Assembly: GCA_965215535.1 (NCBI GenBank)
Contig: OZ244063.1
Coordinates: forward strand, 434,001-498,000
Reading direction: 5' to 3'
Source of the DNA: Bin94 sp965215535
GTDB lineage: Bacteria > Gemmatimonadota > Gemmatimonadetes > Longimicrobiales > Gaopeijiaceae
DNA length: 64,000 nt
In this document: positions 16,152 through 25,705 of the stretch, in pieces
Numbering within the stretch: the first letter of the stretch is position 1
Layout: every line of letters begins with the position of its first letter
The notes under the pieces: model-generated
Seen by the model: the letters and a program-made list of their open reading frames with translations, nothing else
The model's database searches: none
Told to the model about the DNA's origin: nothing
Program-made: the position numbers and the translations under genes

Positions 16152-17455
16152 GGGTCGGATCTCCCTATGGGTTCCGGGTGGACGATTCTGCCGCGCTCGG
16201 CTTCGTGCCAGCCGATGTCGCGACGAAAGTGTTTGCCGTTGAATTGAATGGCCTCGGCGCCCGCGCGGCTCCGGGTCTGCGCCTCGGCGAAATCCCGTCC
16301 GACGGCCGCAACCGCCAGCACCCGGCCGCCGGATGTCGTGAGCTCTCCTGCGGACGAGAGCGCCGTGCCGGCATGAAAGATGAATGTGTCCGGAGCGGAG
16401 GCCGGGATCCGGATCGCATCCCCCGTACGGTACGATCCCGGATACCCCCGGGCGGCCAGAACCGTAGCGACAGCGGCACCGGGCGCAAAGAGCGGCTGCG
16501 CTGATTCCGGCCCCGATCCCTCGGCCACCGCCACCATGGCCTCGAGGAGCGAAGAGGAGAGGAGGGGAAGGATGGCCTGCGTTTCGGGGTCGCCGAAGCG
16601 GCAGTTGAATTCGACGACCCGGGGGCCCGTTGGCGTGATCATCAGCCCCGCGTAGAGCAGCCCCTGGAAGGAGCTTCCCCTCTCGGCCAGTGCGCGCAGC
16701 ACCGGACGGACAATTTCGCGCTCCACCTGTCCCAGCAGCTCGGGCCCGGCGAGACCCACCGGCGCAAAGGCTCCCATTCCCCCTGTGTTGGGGCCCCGGT
16801 CGCCCTCGTCGATGCGCTTGTGATCCTGCGCGGGAAGGAGCGGCACACACGCCTCGCCATCGGCCAGGTAGAAGACCGAGAGCTCTTCGCCCTCCATGAA
16901 CTCCTCGATCACCACCTGCATGCCGGCCTCGCCCAGGGCGCCTGCGAAGAGTGTGCGCGCCGCATTCACCGCCTCTTCGGTCGATGAGCAGACGATCGCC
17001 CCCTTGCCGGCTGCCAGCCCCGACGCCTTCACCACCACCGGCGCCCCCAGCTCCTCGATGAAGGCCCGCGCCCCCCCGAGTTCGTCATGCACCTCGTAGC
17101 GGGCAGTCGGCACCCCCGCGCCGGCCATCAGCTCCTTGGCGAAGGCCTTGCTGGATTCGATGCGGGCCGCGGCGGCCGAGGGTCCGAAGACGGGAACTCC
17201 CCGCGCGCGCATCCGGTCGGCCATGCCCGCAGCCAGGGGAGCCTCGGGGCCGATGACCGCCAGATCGATTCGCTGTCGCGCCGCCCACTCCGGCAGAGTG
17301 GCGATATCGTCGGGCGCAATGTCCACGGCCCGGCAGAGGGGGGCCATTCCGCCATTCGGACGGGTGGCATGAATGCGGGCTGTCGGTGCATCGCGCTGCA
17401 GCTTCCAGAGGAGCGCATGTTCGCGTCCTCCATTCCCCACAATCAGGATGCGCAA
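16148..17455 (-). CDS. purD: Phosphoribosylamine--glycine ligase
   Basis: A 435-residue ATP-grasp enzyme of purine synthesis that joins glycine to phosphoribosylamine. It has GNGGREHAL at the N terminus, VVKASGLAAGKGA and the signature RFGDPETQ(A)ILPLL. Length is normal. The start is TTG at 17455, 6 nt after the M48 protease gene. No other pur genes are nearby. Confidence 0.95.
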   Translation of the reverse strand: MRILIVGNGGREHALLWKLQRDAPTARIHATRPNGGMAPLCRAVDIAPDDIATLPEWAARQRIDLAVIGPEAPLAAGMADRMRARGVPVFGPSAAAARIESSKAFAKELMAGAGVPTARYEVHDELGGARAFIEELGAPVVVKASGLAAGKGAIVCSSTEEAVNAARTLFAGALGEAGMQVVIEEFMEGEELSVFYLADGEACVPLLPAQDHKRIDEGDRGPNTGGMGAFAPVGLAGPELLGQVEREIVRPVLRALAERGSSFQGLLYAGLMITPTGPRVVEFNCRFGDPETQAILPLLSSSLLEAMVAVAEGSGPESAQPLFAPGAAVATVLAARGYPGSYRTGDAIRIPASAPDTFIFHAGTALSSAGELTTSGGRVLAVAAVGRDFAEAQTRSRAGAEAIQFNGKHFRRDIGWHEAERGRIVHPEPIGRSDP

Positions 17456-17461
17456 GGACCG

Positions 17462-18478
17462 CTACCGTCTTCGCAGATTCTCGAAGAGGCTCTCGCCGAC
17501 CCGCCGCGCTGCGCCCGTCATCTGGTCGAAGATCTCGCGGGCACCCTCGCTGTAGCCGCTCGCCGCCTCGGAGATGTCTTCGGCATAGGCCGGATCGGGG
17601 TCGCCCCGCTGCGGGTATTCTCCGCGCAGAATCCGGTCGTAGTCGCCCGCCTCGATCCAGCCGCGCAGCTCCGAAAGACGCAGCACCCAGAAGGGATGCG
17701 ACTGCCCCAGAAGGTTGAGGACCTTGAAGATCTGGTCGGCCATGTCGCCCGATTCGCGGTAGGCCTCGGCCTGGCGAATGAACTCGGGCAGCGACATGTC
17801 GTCGTCGCGTCCGCCGCCCGCCATCTTCATCATGGCATTCATCGGAATGTCGGGGTCCTGCACCGCCAGCAGCCCGGCTCTGTCGGCCGAGAGCTCGCTC
17901 TTGCGCGACCACTCCAGGAGCGCGAAGAGGATTGCGCGCGCCGCCAGTCCCACGATCGGAAAGCCGAGCCCCGCCAGCGAGATCAGCAGGGTGGTCATGG
18001 TTCGGTAGAGAACGTGGTCGCTCATGACGTGACCGACCTCGTGGCCCATGACATAGGCGATCTGGTGGTCGTCAAGGAGCTCCAGGCTACCCGAATTGAG
18101 GATGATGAAGGGCTTCTTCATGCCGTAGGCGCCGGCGTTGACCACCGGATTCTGCGAGACGAAGAGGGGATAGCGTTCCGGCGCATCGAGGGTGGCGCAG
18201 ACCCCGGTGTAGAGATCCCAGAGGTGGGGGAATTGATTCGGCCCCACCTCGACCGCATTGGCCTGGAAGGCAAGCCGGATCGGTTTTTCGCCAAAGATGC
18301 CGAAGAGGGCGCGAAGCACCTGATCGAAGGCGGGAAGTTTGCGCAGCGCAGCCAGGGCGGCGCGGTCGGCGGGGTGTTCCCAGGCGCGCGACGAGATGCC
18401 GACGAGGGTGCGTCGGGCGCCGGAATCGTCTGCCGAGGGCTCGGCGCCGTAGGAGGTGTCGAAGTACTCTTGGCTCAT
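17462..18478 (-). CDS. M48-family zinc metallopeptidase
   Basis: A 338-residue protein with the zinc motif HEVGH (in MGHEVGHVMSDH, about residue 145-149) and the downstream Glu in ELSADRAGL. One or two hydrophobic segments (about 160-187) interrupt the catalytic domain. M48 members degrade membrane or periplasmic proteins. It is the first gene of a minus-strand run (M48, purD, YbjQ, mutM, M16 pair) and has a good promoter at 18546-18573. Confidence 0.88.
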   Translation of the reverse strand: MSQEYFDTSYGAEPSADDSGARRTLVGISSRAWEHPADRAALAALRKLPAFDQVLRALFGIFGEKPIRLAFQANAVEVGPNQFPHLWDLYTGVCATLDAPERYPLFVSQNPVVNAGAYGMKKPFIILNSGSLELLDDHQIAYVMGHEVGHVMSDHVLYRTMTTLLISLAGLGFPIVGLAARAILFALLEWSRKSELSADRAGLLAVQDPDIPMNAMMKMAGGGRDDDMSLPEFIRQAEAYRESGDMADQIFKVLNLLGQSHPFWVLRLSELRGWIEAGDYDRILRGEYPQRGDPDPAYAEDISEAASGYSEGAREIFDQMTGAARRVGESLFENLRRR

Positions 18479-18827
18479 GGATCTGGGGTTCCCGGCGTTG
18501 GCGGATCGGCGCCCCGGTGACCGGAATGGACCGGGCAGAAGCCAAAATCTACCGCAGATCGGTGGCGCGACAATGGCGGGCGAGGGCCGAGGTGCATCCT
18601 GTACGGGCAGCGGCCCCGTTTTGCTTCAGCCGCCGAAGCCGGGCCGGTGTGCGGTTCCCTGGGATCGCCGGGAGGGCCGGTGGACAGGAGAGGGGCGGCA
18701 CACTCCGGGGTTGCCGGGTTGTGCGGGCGGAACCGGGTGCACTACTTGCGCTGCTGCGGATGGGAGGGGGCCGTTCGTGGACGACGCCGAGGGGGCGCGG
18801 ATCCGGCGTGCGCGCTCCGCAAAGAGT
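18479..18827. other. Intergenic region upstream of the M48 gene
   Basis: These 349 bases hold no supported coding sequence. They contain the M48 promoter; the remainder shows no repeat or RNA that I can recognise. Confidence 0.5.
18546..18573 (-). promoter_or_regulatory. Sigma70-type promoter for the M48-purD operon
   Basis: On the minus strand TTGTCG (18573-18568) and TAGATT (18551-18546) are spaced by 16 bp. The predicted start near 18539 leaves about 60 nt before the M48 ATG. Confidence 0.5.
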
Positions 18828-19931
18828 CTACGGGCTGTCCAGAGAGCTGTCGGAAGACTCCGCAGGCCACTGCAGCGAGCGGATCACGACTTCGGTGTCG
18901 CGTGCCACGACAATGCGGTCGGACAGGACGACAAGGTCGCGAACAGGGCGTCCGGGTTCGTGAAGGCCTGTGGCATCGAGGTACAGAGAGGGATCGCCAG
19001 CCTGCAGCGGCACCGTAAAGGCCAGAGGCCCACCCCAGCCAAGGCCGGGGGTCACGACCCAGAGGTGGCCGGCAGAGATTCCCGCCCGCGCAACCGGGCT
19101 CAACCGGGCATCGGGCAGGGTAACCGCCTCGGCGGCGGCCTCGACCGGTCTCTGCGGCAGGCTCCGTTCGCTGACGCTGTCAAGCGCCTGCCCGTCTTCG
19201 CTCACGAAGGCCCGCCATACCCGCAATTCGGCGCCATTCAGCACAATCGCAAGCTGGCGCGAGCCCAGGGGAGCCAGCCTCCACCCGATGAAGCGCTCGC
19301 GGAAGGGGTCGTCGACAAGGCGTTCGGGCGGACGGGCGGGATTCTCCAAGTTTCGGATGCCTTCGGCGCTGACATGGGTCAGCAGCGCATCCGGGGTTCC
19401 CATGCCCGCGACTGCGGGAATCAGCAGGGCGCCATCGACGGTGGGGGCGAAGTTGGTGACATTGGCATCGCCCAGCGAGAGCGTCTCCACAATCGAACCA
19501 TCGCCCTGGAAGTGGGTGGCGCGCCTGCCATGCAGAACCCAGACCCCGCCACCTGCGGCCCCCTGAATGCCGACCGGTCGCTCAAGCTCTCCCGGACCCT
19601 GGCCCTCGCCGCCAAAGGACGCCAGGAGGGTTCCATCGAGGCCGATCCGATGCACCCGGTGATTCGGGGGATCGAGCAGATAGATGCTCTCTTCATCGAT
19701 TGCGGGCGCAAGCCGCCGGGTTCCGGCGAAGAGCGCGGCCTCGGGGGCGACGGGATCGAGAGAGGGGTCGGGGAAGACGGCGATCGTGTCGCCTGCCTGG
19801 AGCGCTTCGTACGCAATGGGCCGGGGTGCCCGCATCGAGACGCTGACATCCACATCGCAGCCGGTGGCCGCAAAGATCGCCACGGAAAGAGCTGCCCAAC
19901 CGGGGAGGGGGCGCGCTGGCCGATTTGTCAT
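18828..19931 (-). CDS. Six-bladed beta-propeller lipoprotein
   Basis: A 367-residue protein with a lipoprotein signal peptide (lipobox FAATGC, Cys about residue 25). The body has propeller blades of the NHL/6-bladed type, e.g. FGGEGQGPGELERPVGI, followed by strand repeats. Such proteins are numerous in Gemmatimonadota and Bacteroidota and are of unknown function. The ATG at 19931 matches the signal peptide; a longer open frame upstream is a shadow. It lies 1 nt after a small possible ORF on the same strand. Confidence 0.75.
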   Translation of the reverse strand: MTNRPARPLPGWAALSVAIFAATGCDVDVSVSMRAPRPIAYEALQAGDTIAVFPDPSLDPVAPEAALFAGTRRLAPAIDEESIYLLDPPNHRVHRIGLDGTLLASFGGEGQGPGELERPVGIQGAAGGGVWVLHGRRATHFQGDGSIVETLSLGDANVTNFAPTVDGALLIPAVAGMGTPDALLTHVSAEGIRNLENPARPPERLVDDPFRERFIGWRLAPLGSRQLAIVLNGAELRVWRAFVSEDGQALDSVSERSLPQRPVEAAAEAVTLPDARLSPVARAGISAGHLWVVTPGLGWGGPLAFTVPLQAGDPSLYLDATGLHEPGRPVRDLVVLSDRIVVARDTEVVIRSLQWPAESSDSSLDSP

Positions 19932-19932
19932 G

Positions 19933-20184
19933 TCAGGAGAGGCTGATCGAGAAGGGAACGTCGATGTCCGCTGAACAACCGTCGTCTGTCCCGGTTGTGT
20001 GAAATGTGAAGGTTTTGCCCGTGGAGCTCGTCGCTTCATCTGCGCACTCGGCAGCCAAACCGGCTGCGGGCGAAAGGGCAAAAAACGACCGCGACCACGG
20101 TTCGCAGAGTGTTCTTTCCCGTTGACTTTGCTCCCTGCAAAATCTGGGAATCTGCCTTCGACTGCCCATGCTGCAGCCGGGCAA
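19933..20184 (-). CDS. Possible small secreted cysteine-containing peptide (uncertain)
   Basis: An open frame of 83 codons ends with TGA one nucleotide before the propeller ATG. The C-terminal half (ALSPAAGLAAECADEATS, then STGKTFTFHTTG and DDGCSADIDVP) looks like the end of a signal peptide followed by a short beta-like segment with two Cys. The true start is not clear (Met codons only at the upstream end; no ribosome binding site). It is included because of the tight spacing and signal-like segment; it may be chance. Confidence 0.25.
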   Translation of the reverse strand: MPGCSMGSRRQIPRFCREQSQRERTLCEPWSRSFFALSPAAGLAAECADEATSSTGKTFTFHTTGTDDGCSADIDVPFSISLS

Positions 20185-20282
20185 GAGGATACCGAGTGTT
20201 TACCATGTTCCACCATAGGATTATGGCCACTTCCCGGCCACGGCAAATCGCCCCCATCCCCAGTCTGCGCCGGCATTCGCGT

Positions 20283-20288
20283 TATCTT
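20283..20288 (+). promoter_or_regulatory. -10 box giving a leaderless glmM transcript
   Basis: TATCTT at 20283-20288 lies 7 nt before the glmM ATG, so transcription would begin at or next to the start codon. The same TATCTT box is used in the recA promoter. No good -35 is seen and there is no Shine-Dalgarno before the ATG. Confidence 0.3.
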
Positions 20289-20295
20289 GCCCCGC

Positions 20296-21696
20296 ATGGG
20301 CCTCCACCTTCCCGATGGTCTGATGACCAGCGTCTCCGGATTCCGCGGCCGCATTGGCGACTGTCTGACTCCCGAGCTGATCGCGGCGCTTGCGGCGGCG
20401 TACGGCACCTTCCTGCGGGCCGGGGGCGACGAGGGACCGGTGGTGGTGGCGCGCGATTCCCGCACCTCGGGTCCGATGCTGATGCGGGCGGCGGTGGCGG
20501 GGCTGCTCTCGAGCGGTGCCCGGGTGGTGGAGATTGGCCTGGCGCCGACCCCGACGCTGATGCTCGCCGTGAGCGATCTGGAGGCCGCCGGGGGACTGGC
20601 GATCACGGCAAGCCACAATCCCGCCGAGTGGAATGCGCTCAAGTTTGCGGTGCGGGGGGGTACCTTTCTGCCGCCCGCGCGCATGGCCGACTTTCGTGCA
20701 TGGCTGGCCGGAACGGAGCACGCCCGGCGCGCATCCTGGGACGGGATCTGCGAAGTCGAGCGCGACGAAACCGCCCTGACGCGCCACCTGGAGGGGATTC
20801 TTGCGCTGCCCTTCCTGGATGTGGAGGCGGTGCGGGCCTGTCGCCTGCGGGTTGCGGTCGATTGCGTGAATGGCGCAGGGGTGACGATCCTTCCCGCACT
20901 CCTGGAGCGCCTGGGGTGCACGGTTGCCGGAATCGGCATGGAGCCGCACGGACGCTTTCACCGAAATCCGGAGCCCACCGGAGATGCGCTCGCCGCTCTG
21001 GGCGAACATGTGCAGAAGACCGGCGCCGCAATCGGGATGGCGGTGGATCCCGATGCCGATCGTCTCTCGCTGGTCGATGAGAGGGGGCGCGCGCTGGGCG
21101 AGGATCTGACGCTGGCGCTCGCCGCCGATGTGGTGCTCGGGCGCCGCACCGGACCGGTGGTGACGAACCTCTCGACCAGCCGCGTGGTGGACGATGTCGC
21201 CGCGCGGCATGGCTGCCGGGCGATCCGCTCTCCGGTGGGCGAAATCCATGTGGTGGAGCGCATGAAGCGCGAGGGGGCGGTGGTGGGGGGTGAGGGGAAT
21301 GGGGGCGTGATCATTCCGGCGCTGCACCGGACCCGCGATGCATTGCTGGGGGCGGCGCTCCTGGTGCAACTCCTGGCCGACGAACCCGGCCTTCCGCTCT
21401 CGGAGCGGGTGGCGCGCCTGCCCTCCTACCGGATCGTCAAGGAGAAGGTGGCCTTTCCGCGGGACCGGCTGGCCGAGGCCTTCGCGGATCTGGAACGCGC
21501 CCTGCCCGGCGATGAGCGGGATGACAGCGATGGGCTCCGGATTGCGTGGAGGGAAAGCCGGAGCTGGCTGCATGTGCGACCGTCGGGAACCGAACCTGTG
21601 GTGCGGCTGATTGCCGAGGCAGGGACCGGCGCCGAGGCCCGCGCGCGCATCGAGCGGGCACGGGCAATCCTGGCCCGGGTGGGCGCGACCGCCTGA
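20296..21696 (+). CDS. glmM: Phosphoglucosamine mutase / phosphomannomutase family
   Basis: A 466-residue alpha-D-phosphohexomutase. The phospho-Ser is in ITASHNPAEWNALK (about 97-110), Mg binding in DPDADR (about 252-257), sugar binding in GEGNGG and the phosphate loop RPSGTEP near the C terminus. The active-site context is closer to the archaeal-type GlmM/PMM branch than to E. coli GlmM. It is directly followed by glmS (TGATG overlap), supporting a role in making UDP-GlcNAc precursors (glucosamine-6-P to glucosamine-1-P). Start is ATG 20296; the longer open frame runs through the promoter. Confidence 0.85.
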   Translation: MGLHLPDGLMTSVSGFRGRIGDCLTPELIAALAAAYGTFLRAGGDEGPVVVARDSRTSGPMLMRAAVAGLLSSGARVVEIGLAPTPTLMLAVSDLEAAGGLAITASHNPAEWNALKFAVRGGTFLPPARMADFRAWLAGTEHARRASWDGICEVERDETALTRHLEGILALPFLDVEAVRACRLRVAVDCVNGAGVTILPALLERLGCTVAGIGMEPHGRFHRNPEPTGDALAALGEHVQKTGAAIGMAVDPDADRLSLVDERGRALGEDLTLALAADVVLGRRTGPVVTNLSTSRVVDDVAARHGCRAIRSPVGEIHVVERMKREGAVVGGEGNGGVIIPALHRTRDALLGAALLVQLLADEPGLPLSERVARLPSYRIVKEKVAFPRDRLAEAFADLERALPGDERDDSDGLRIAWRESRSWLHVRPSGTEPVVRLIAEAGTGAEARARIERARAILARVGATA

Positions 21697-23531
21697 TGTG
21701 CGGAATCGTCGGTTACCTGGGCGAACAACCGGCCGCCCCGATCCTTCTCGAGGGGCTCGGCCGTCTCGAATACCGCGGCTACGATTCGGCGGGGCTCGCG
21801 GTCCTGTCCGAAGATGAGCTGCATGTGGAGAAGCGTCCGGGCAAGGTGGCCGGGCTGGCCGACGCAATCGGCGACGATTTCCCTCCGGGCCGCTGCGGGG
21901 TTGCGCACACCCGCTGGGCGACGCACGGCCCCCCGAACCGCGCCAACGCCCACCCCCACCTCTCGGCCGCCCGCGACATCGCCCTGGTTCACAACGGGAT
22001 CATCGAGAGCGCGGCGCGTCAGCGCCCCCTGCTGCGCGACCGGGGCTTGCGCTTCCACAGCGATACCGACACCGAGGTTCTCGTCCATCTGATCGATCTG
22101 GCCTTCCGCGAATTCACCCTCCTGGAAGACGCGGTGGCCGCCGCCCTGGCCCGCATCGAGGGCGCCTACGGCATTGCGGTCGTCAGCCTGCGCGATCCGG
22201 ACAAGATCGTCGCGGCGCGCAAGGGCAGTCCCGTTCTCCTCGGCCTGGGCGAAAACCGCGACCTCCTGGTGGCCTCCGACCCGGCTGCCGTCGTGGCGCA
22301 TACCCGGCGCATCGTGCGGCTGCGCGATGGCGATTCGGCGGTCCTGACTCCCGAGGGCCACCGCACCTTCGATCTCGCCCGCCGTTCGGTTCGGCGCGGC
22401 TTCCAGACCGTTGCCTGGAGCGCGGAGGCGATCGACAAGGGCGGCCACGACCACTTCATGTACAAGGAGATCCTCGAACAGCCGTCTTCGCTCCGCGATG
22501 TGACGCGCGGCCGTCTCCTGGAGGAGGAAGGAGTTGCGCGGCTGGGTGGAATCACCATGTCGGACGTCGATCTGCAGAGGGTGCGACGCATCATCATGAC
22601 CGCCTGCGGGACAAGCTGGCATGCGGGTCTGATCGGCGCGCGCATGATCGAGGAGATGGCGCGCATTCCCGTCACCGCCGAATACGCCTCCGAGTTCCGC
22701 TACCGCAATCCCGTTCTCGACCCCGATACCCTGATTGTCGGGATCAGCCAGTCGGGCGAAACCGCCGATACCCTGGCCGCCCTCGGCGAGGCCCGGCGCC
22801 GCGGTTGCAAAACCATGGGAATCGTGAATGTGGTGGGATCCTCGATCGCGACCGAGACCGATTTCGGGGTCTATCTGCACGCGGGACCCGAGATCGGGGT
22901 CGCCTCGACCAAGGCCTTCTCGAGCCAGGTGGTGGCCCTTGCCCTCTTCACCCTCTACCTGGCGCGCCGCCGCACCATGTCGCTTCCCGAGGGCCGCACC
23001 CTGGTGCGCGCGATCGCCGAGCTGCCGTCCCTGATCGAGGAGGCGCTGGCGGTCGATGCACAGATCCGCGCCCTGGCCGAACGCTACCGCGATGCCCCCA
23101 ACTTTCTCTATCTGGGTCGCGGCTACCAGTTTCCGGTCGCTCTAGAGGGCGCTCTGAAGCTCAAGGAGGTCAGCTACATTCATGCACAGGGATACCCCGC
23201 CGCCGAGATGAAGCACGGCCCGATCGCGCTGATCGACGAGGCCATGCCGGTGGTGGTGCTGGCGCCGCAGGGTCCGATCTACGAGAAGACGCTCTCGAAC
23301 ATTGAAGAGGTGCGGGCGCGGGGCGGGCGCGTGATCGCCGTGGTGAACGACCGGGTTCCGGAGATTGCAGAGCGGGTGGACGCCACGATCGAGGTTCCCC
23401 GCACTCTGCCCGCGCTGATGCCGGTGCTGACCGCTCTGCCCCTTCAGCTTCTGGCCTACCACATGGCCGTGCTGCGGGGGTGCGATGTGGATCAGCCGCG
23501 CAACCTCGCCAAGTCGGTGACGGTGGAATAG
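21696..23531 (+). CDS. glmS: Glutamine--fructose-6-phosphate aminotransferase (isomerizing)
   Basis: A 611-residue two-domain enzyme that makes glucosamine-6-phosphate from fructose-6-P and glutamine. The N-terminal glutaminase has the nucleophile Cys2 in MCGIVGYLG and the HTRWATHG and HNGIIE motifs. Two SIS isomerase domains follow (ACGTSWHAG, SQSGETADT, TKAFSSQ), with the C-terminal NLAKSVTVE tail. Start overlaps the glmM stop. It is the committed step for peptidoglycan and LPS amino sugars. Confidence 0.97.
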   Translation: MCGIVGYLGEQPAAPILLEGLGRLEYRGYDSAGLAVLSEDELHVEKRPGKVAGLADAIGDDFPPGRCGVAHTRWATHGPPNRANAHPHLSAARDIALVHNGIIESAARQRPLLRDRGLRFHSDTDTEVLVHLIDLAFREFTLLEDAVAAALARIEGAYGIAVVSLRDPDKIVAARKGSPVLLGLGENRDLLVASDPAAVVAHTRRIVRLRDGDSAVLTPEGHRTFDLARRSVRRGFQTVAWSAEAIDKGGHDHFMYKEILEQPSSLRDVTRGRLLEEEGVARLGGITMSDVDLQRVRRIIMTACGTSWHAGLIGARMIEEMARIPVTAEYASEFRYRNPVLDPDTLIVGISQSGETADTLAALGEARRRGCKTMGIVNVVGSSIATETDFGVYLHAGPEIGVASTKAFSSQVVALALFTLYLARRRTMSLPEGRTLVRAIAELPSLIEEALAVDAQIRALAERYRDAPNFLYLGRGYQFPVALEGALKLKEVSYIHAQGYPAAEMKHGPIALIDEAMPVVVLAPQGPIYEKTLSNIEEVRARGGRVIAVVNDRVPEIAERVDATIEVPRTLPALMPVLTALPLQLLAYHMAVLRGCDVDQPRNLAKSVTVE

Positions 23532-23546
23532 CAGCCTGCACGGGTC

Positions 23547-24194
23547 ATGATCCCTCCCCTGATCCTGGCCTCGGCGTCGCCGCGCCGCGCCGAGCTCCTC
23601 ACCATGCTCGGGATCGAGTTTGCGGTGCAGCCGGCCGCCATTGAGGAGCGCCGCGCCGGGAACGAATTCCCCCCGGCCTATGTGGAGCGTCTGGCCCGCG
23701 AGAAGGCGCAGGCGATCTCGACGCTGCACCCCGATGCGCTCACAATTGGCGGCGACACGGTGGTTGTGCTCGGCGACCGGGTTCTGGAGAAGCCGCGCGA
23801 CCGGGCCGATGCGCGCGCCATGCTGACGCTGCTGGCAGGGCGGTCGCACAGCGTACACTCCGGCCTGGCTCTGGTGCGGCGGGGGCAGGCGAGTGCGCGG
23901 GTGACGAGCGCCCAGGTGACTCTGCGTCCGGTTGGCTCCGACGTCATTCGGCGCTACGTGGAGACCGGCGAACCCCTGGACAAGGCGGGCGCCTACGGAA
24001 TCCAGGGACTGGGCTCGACTCTTGTGCGACGCATCGCGGGCGACTATTACGCGGTCATGGGACTGTCGGTCGCCGCATTCGTGGAGCTTCTCCCTGCGCT
24101 CGGCTTTGCCTGGCATCCGGGTTGTGGGGTCGTGCGGGCCGGGGAGCCTGCAGAGGGCAGGGCGGGAAGGCAAGTCATGGAGAGCGAGCGATGA
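23547..24194 (+). CDS. maf: Maf-family nucleoside triphosphate pyrophosphatase
   Basis: A 215-residue protein with the Maf signature ILASASPRRAELL near the N terminus, the GGDTVV motif and DKAGAYGIQG. Maf proteins hydrolyse dTTP/UTP or modified nucleotides and are linked to house-cleaning and division. It carries about 20 extra residues at the C terminus. It starts 15 nt after glmS and overlaps glpK by ATGA. Confidence 0.93.
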   Translation: MIPPLILASASPRRAELLTMLGIEFAVQPAAIEERRAGNEFPPAYVERLAREKAQAISTLHPDALTIGGDTVVVLGDRVLEKPRDRADARAMLTLLAGRSHSVHSGLALVRRGQASARVTSAQVTLRPVGSDVIRRYVETGEPLDKAGAYGIQGLGSTLVRRIAGDYYAVMGLSVAAFVELLPALGFAWHPGCGVVRAGEPAEGRAGRQVMESER

Positions 24195-25705
24195 GTACGG
24201 GCAGTCCACAGTCCGCAATCCTGGCGATCGATCAGGGAACGACCGGATCGACGGCGCTGGTCGTCTCGGCGACAGGCGAAGTCGCGGGGCGCGCCGCCTC
24301 GGAGTTCACCCAGCACTTTCCGATGCCCGGCCGGGTCGAGCACGATCCGGAGGAGATCTGGCAGGTCACCGTTGCAGTGGCGCGTACAGCGCTGGCCACG
24401 GCTGCGGCAAAGGGCATTCGCGCCCGGGCGATCGGGATTGCCAATCAGCGCGAAACGGTCGTCCTCTGGGATCCGGAGACGCTCGAACCGCTCGGACCGG
24501 CCATCGTCTGGCAGGATCGTCGCACGACCGCTCTCTGCGCGGCGCTCCGCGAAGCCGGACACGAAGAGGAGATTCGCCGCCGCACCGGCCTCCTTTTGGA
24601 TCCCTACTTCTCGGGCACAAAGCTGCGCTGGCTCTTCGAGAACGATCCCGCCCTGGCTGCGCGCGCCCGGAGTGGGGAGCTGGCCGTCGGCACCATCGAC
24701 AGTTGGCTGATCGCGCGGCTTACCGGCGGCTCTGTGCACGCCACCGATCCCACCAATGCCTCGCGCACCCTTCTCTTCGACCTCGAGGACGGAGTGTGGA
24801 GCGAACCGCTGCTGGAGCTCATGGGGGTGCCCCGGCGAATCCTGCCCGAGCTGCGGCCCAGTGCGGGGGACTTCGGGATCGCGCGCGGCGACCTCATCGG
24901 TGCCGACCTCCCGATCCTGGGAGTGGCGGGCGATCAGCAGGCCGCGCTCTACGGCCAGTGCTGCTGGAGTGCGGGCGAGGCCAAGTGTACGTACGGAACC
25001 GGTGCCTTTCTGCTTCTCAACACCGGGATCACGCGCCCCGCCGCCGGTCATGGCCTTCTCGCCACGGCCGCCTGCGATGCGCATGGGGGGCGGGCCTTTG
25101 CCCTCGAGGGGTCGATCTTCGTGGCCGGGGCGGCGATCCAGTGGTTGCGCGATGGTCTGGGAATCCTCGCGAGCGCATCCGAAAGCGAAGCGTTGGCGCG
25201 TTCGCTGGCGGGCAACGATGGCGTCTATATGGTGCCGGCCTTCACCGGTCTCGGCGCACCGCGCTGGCAGCCGCAGGCCCGCGGGGCGATCGTGGGTTTG
25301 ACCCGGGGCGCCGGCCGCGCGCATCTGGTGCGGGCCGCACTGGAGGCGATGGCATACGGAACCCGCGACCTCCTGGAGGCGATGGCGAAGGGGGGGGGCG
25401 TGGCGGCCGCGCATCTTCGGGTCGATGGGGGCGCCGCCCGCAACGACTGGCTGATGGAGTTTCTCGCCGGAGTTCTGGGTCTGTCGGTGACGCGCCCGCA
25501 GATGGTGGAATCGACGGCTCTGGGAGCGGCGGGGCTGGCGGGGTTGCAGGCAGGGGTCTGGAGCGCGCCCGAGGACTTTGCCGCGATCCGGCGCGAGGGC
25601 CGCACCTTTGCGCCCCGGATGGAGGCCGCAGCGCGCGCCGGGCTGTGGGCGGGGTGGCGACGGGCGGTGGCGGGAGCGGTGGCCGCGGCCGCACCCAATT
25701 CCTGA
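24191..25705 (+). CDS. glpK: Glycerol kinase
   Basis: A 504-residue FGGY-family kinase that phosphorylates glycerol to sn-glycerol-3-phosphate. It has DQGTTGSTALV, GIANQRETVVLWD, the hinge/ATP region GVAGDQQAALYGQ and the FGGY-type signature in AYGTRDLLEAM. ATG 24191 overlaps maf; the longer frame upstream is a shadow. The sequence ends with an Ala-rich tail. No glpF or glpD is adjacent. Confidence 0.95.
   Translation: MSTGSPQSAILAIDQGTTGSTALVVSATGEVAGRAASEFTQHFPMPGRVEHDPEEIWQVTVAVARTALATAAAKGIRARAIGIANQRETVVLWDPETLEPLGPAIVWQDRRTTALCAALREAGHEEEIRRRTGLLLDPYFSGTKLRWLFENDPALAARARSGELAVGTIDSWLIARLTGGSVHATDPTNASRTLLFDLEDGVWSEPLLELMGVPRRILPELRPSAGDFGIARGDLIGADLPILGVAGDQQAALYGQCCWSAGEAKCTYGTGAFLLLNTGITRPAAGHGLLATAACDAHGGRAFALEGSIFVAGAAIQWLRDGLGILASASESEALARSLAGNDGVYMVPAFTGLGAPRWQPQARGAIVGLTRGAGRAHLVRAALEAMAYGTRDLLEAMAKGGGVAAAHLRVDGGAARNDWLMEFLAGVLGLSVTRPQMVESTALGAAGLAGLQAGVWSAPEDFAAIRREGRTFAPRMEAAARAGLWAGWRRAVAGAVAAAAPNS

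Larger units (their letters stand above)
19932..20295. other. Divergent intergenic region, propeller lipoprotein to glmM
   Basis: These 364 bases are less GC-rich than their surroundings. Apart from the uncertain small ORF (19933-20184) and a -10 box next to glmM, nothing further is recognised. Confidence 0.45.
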
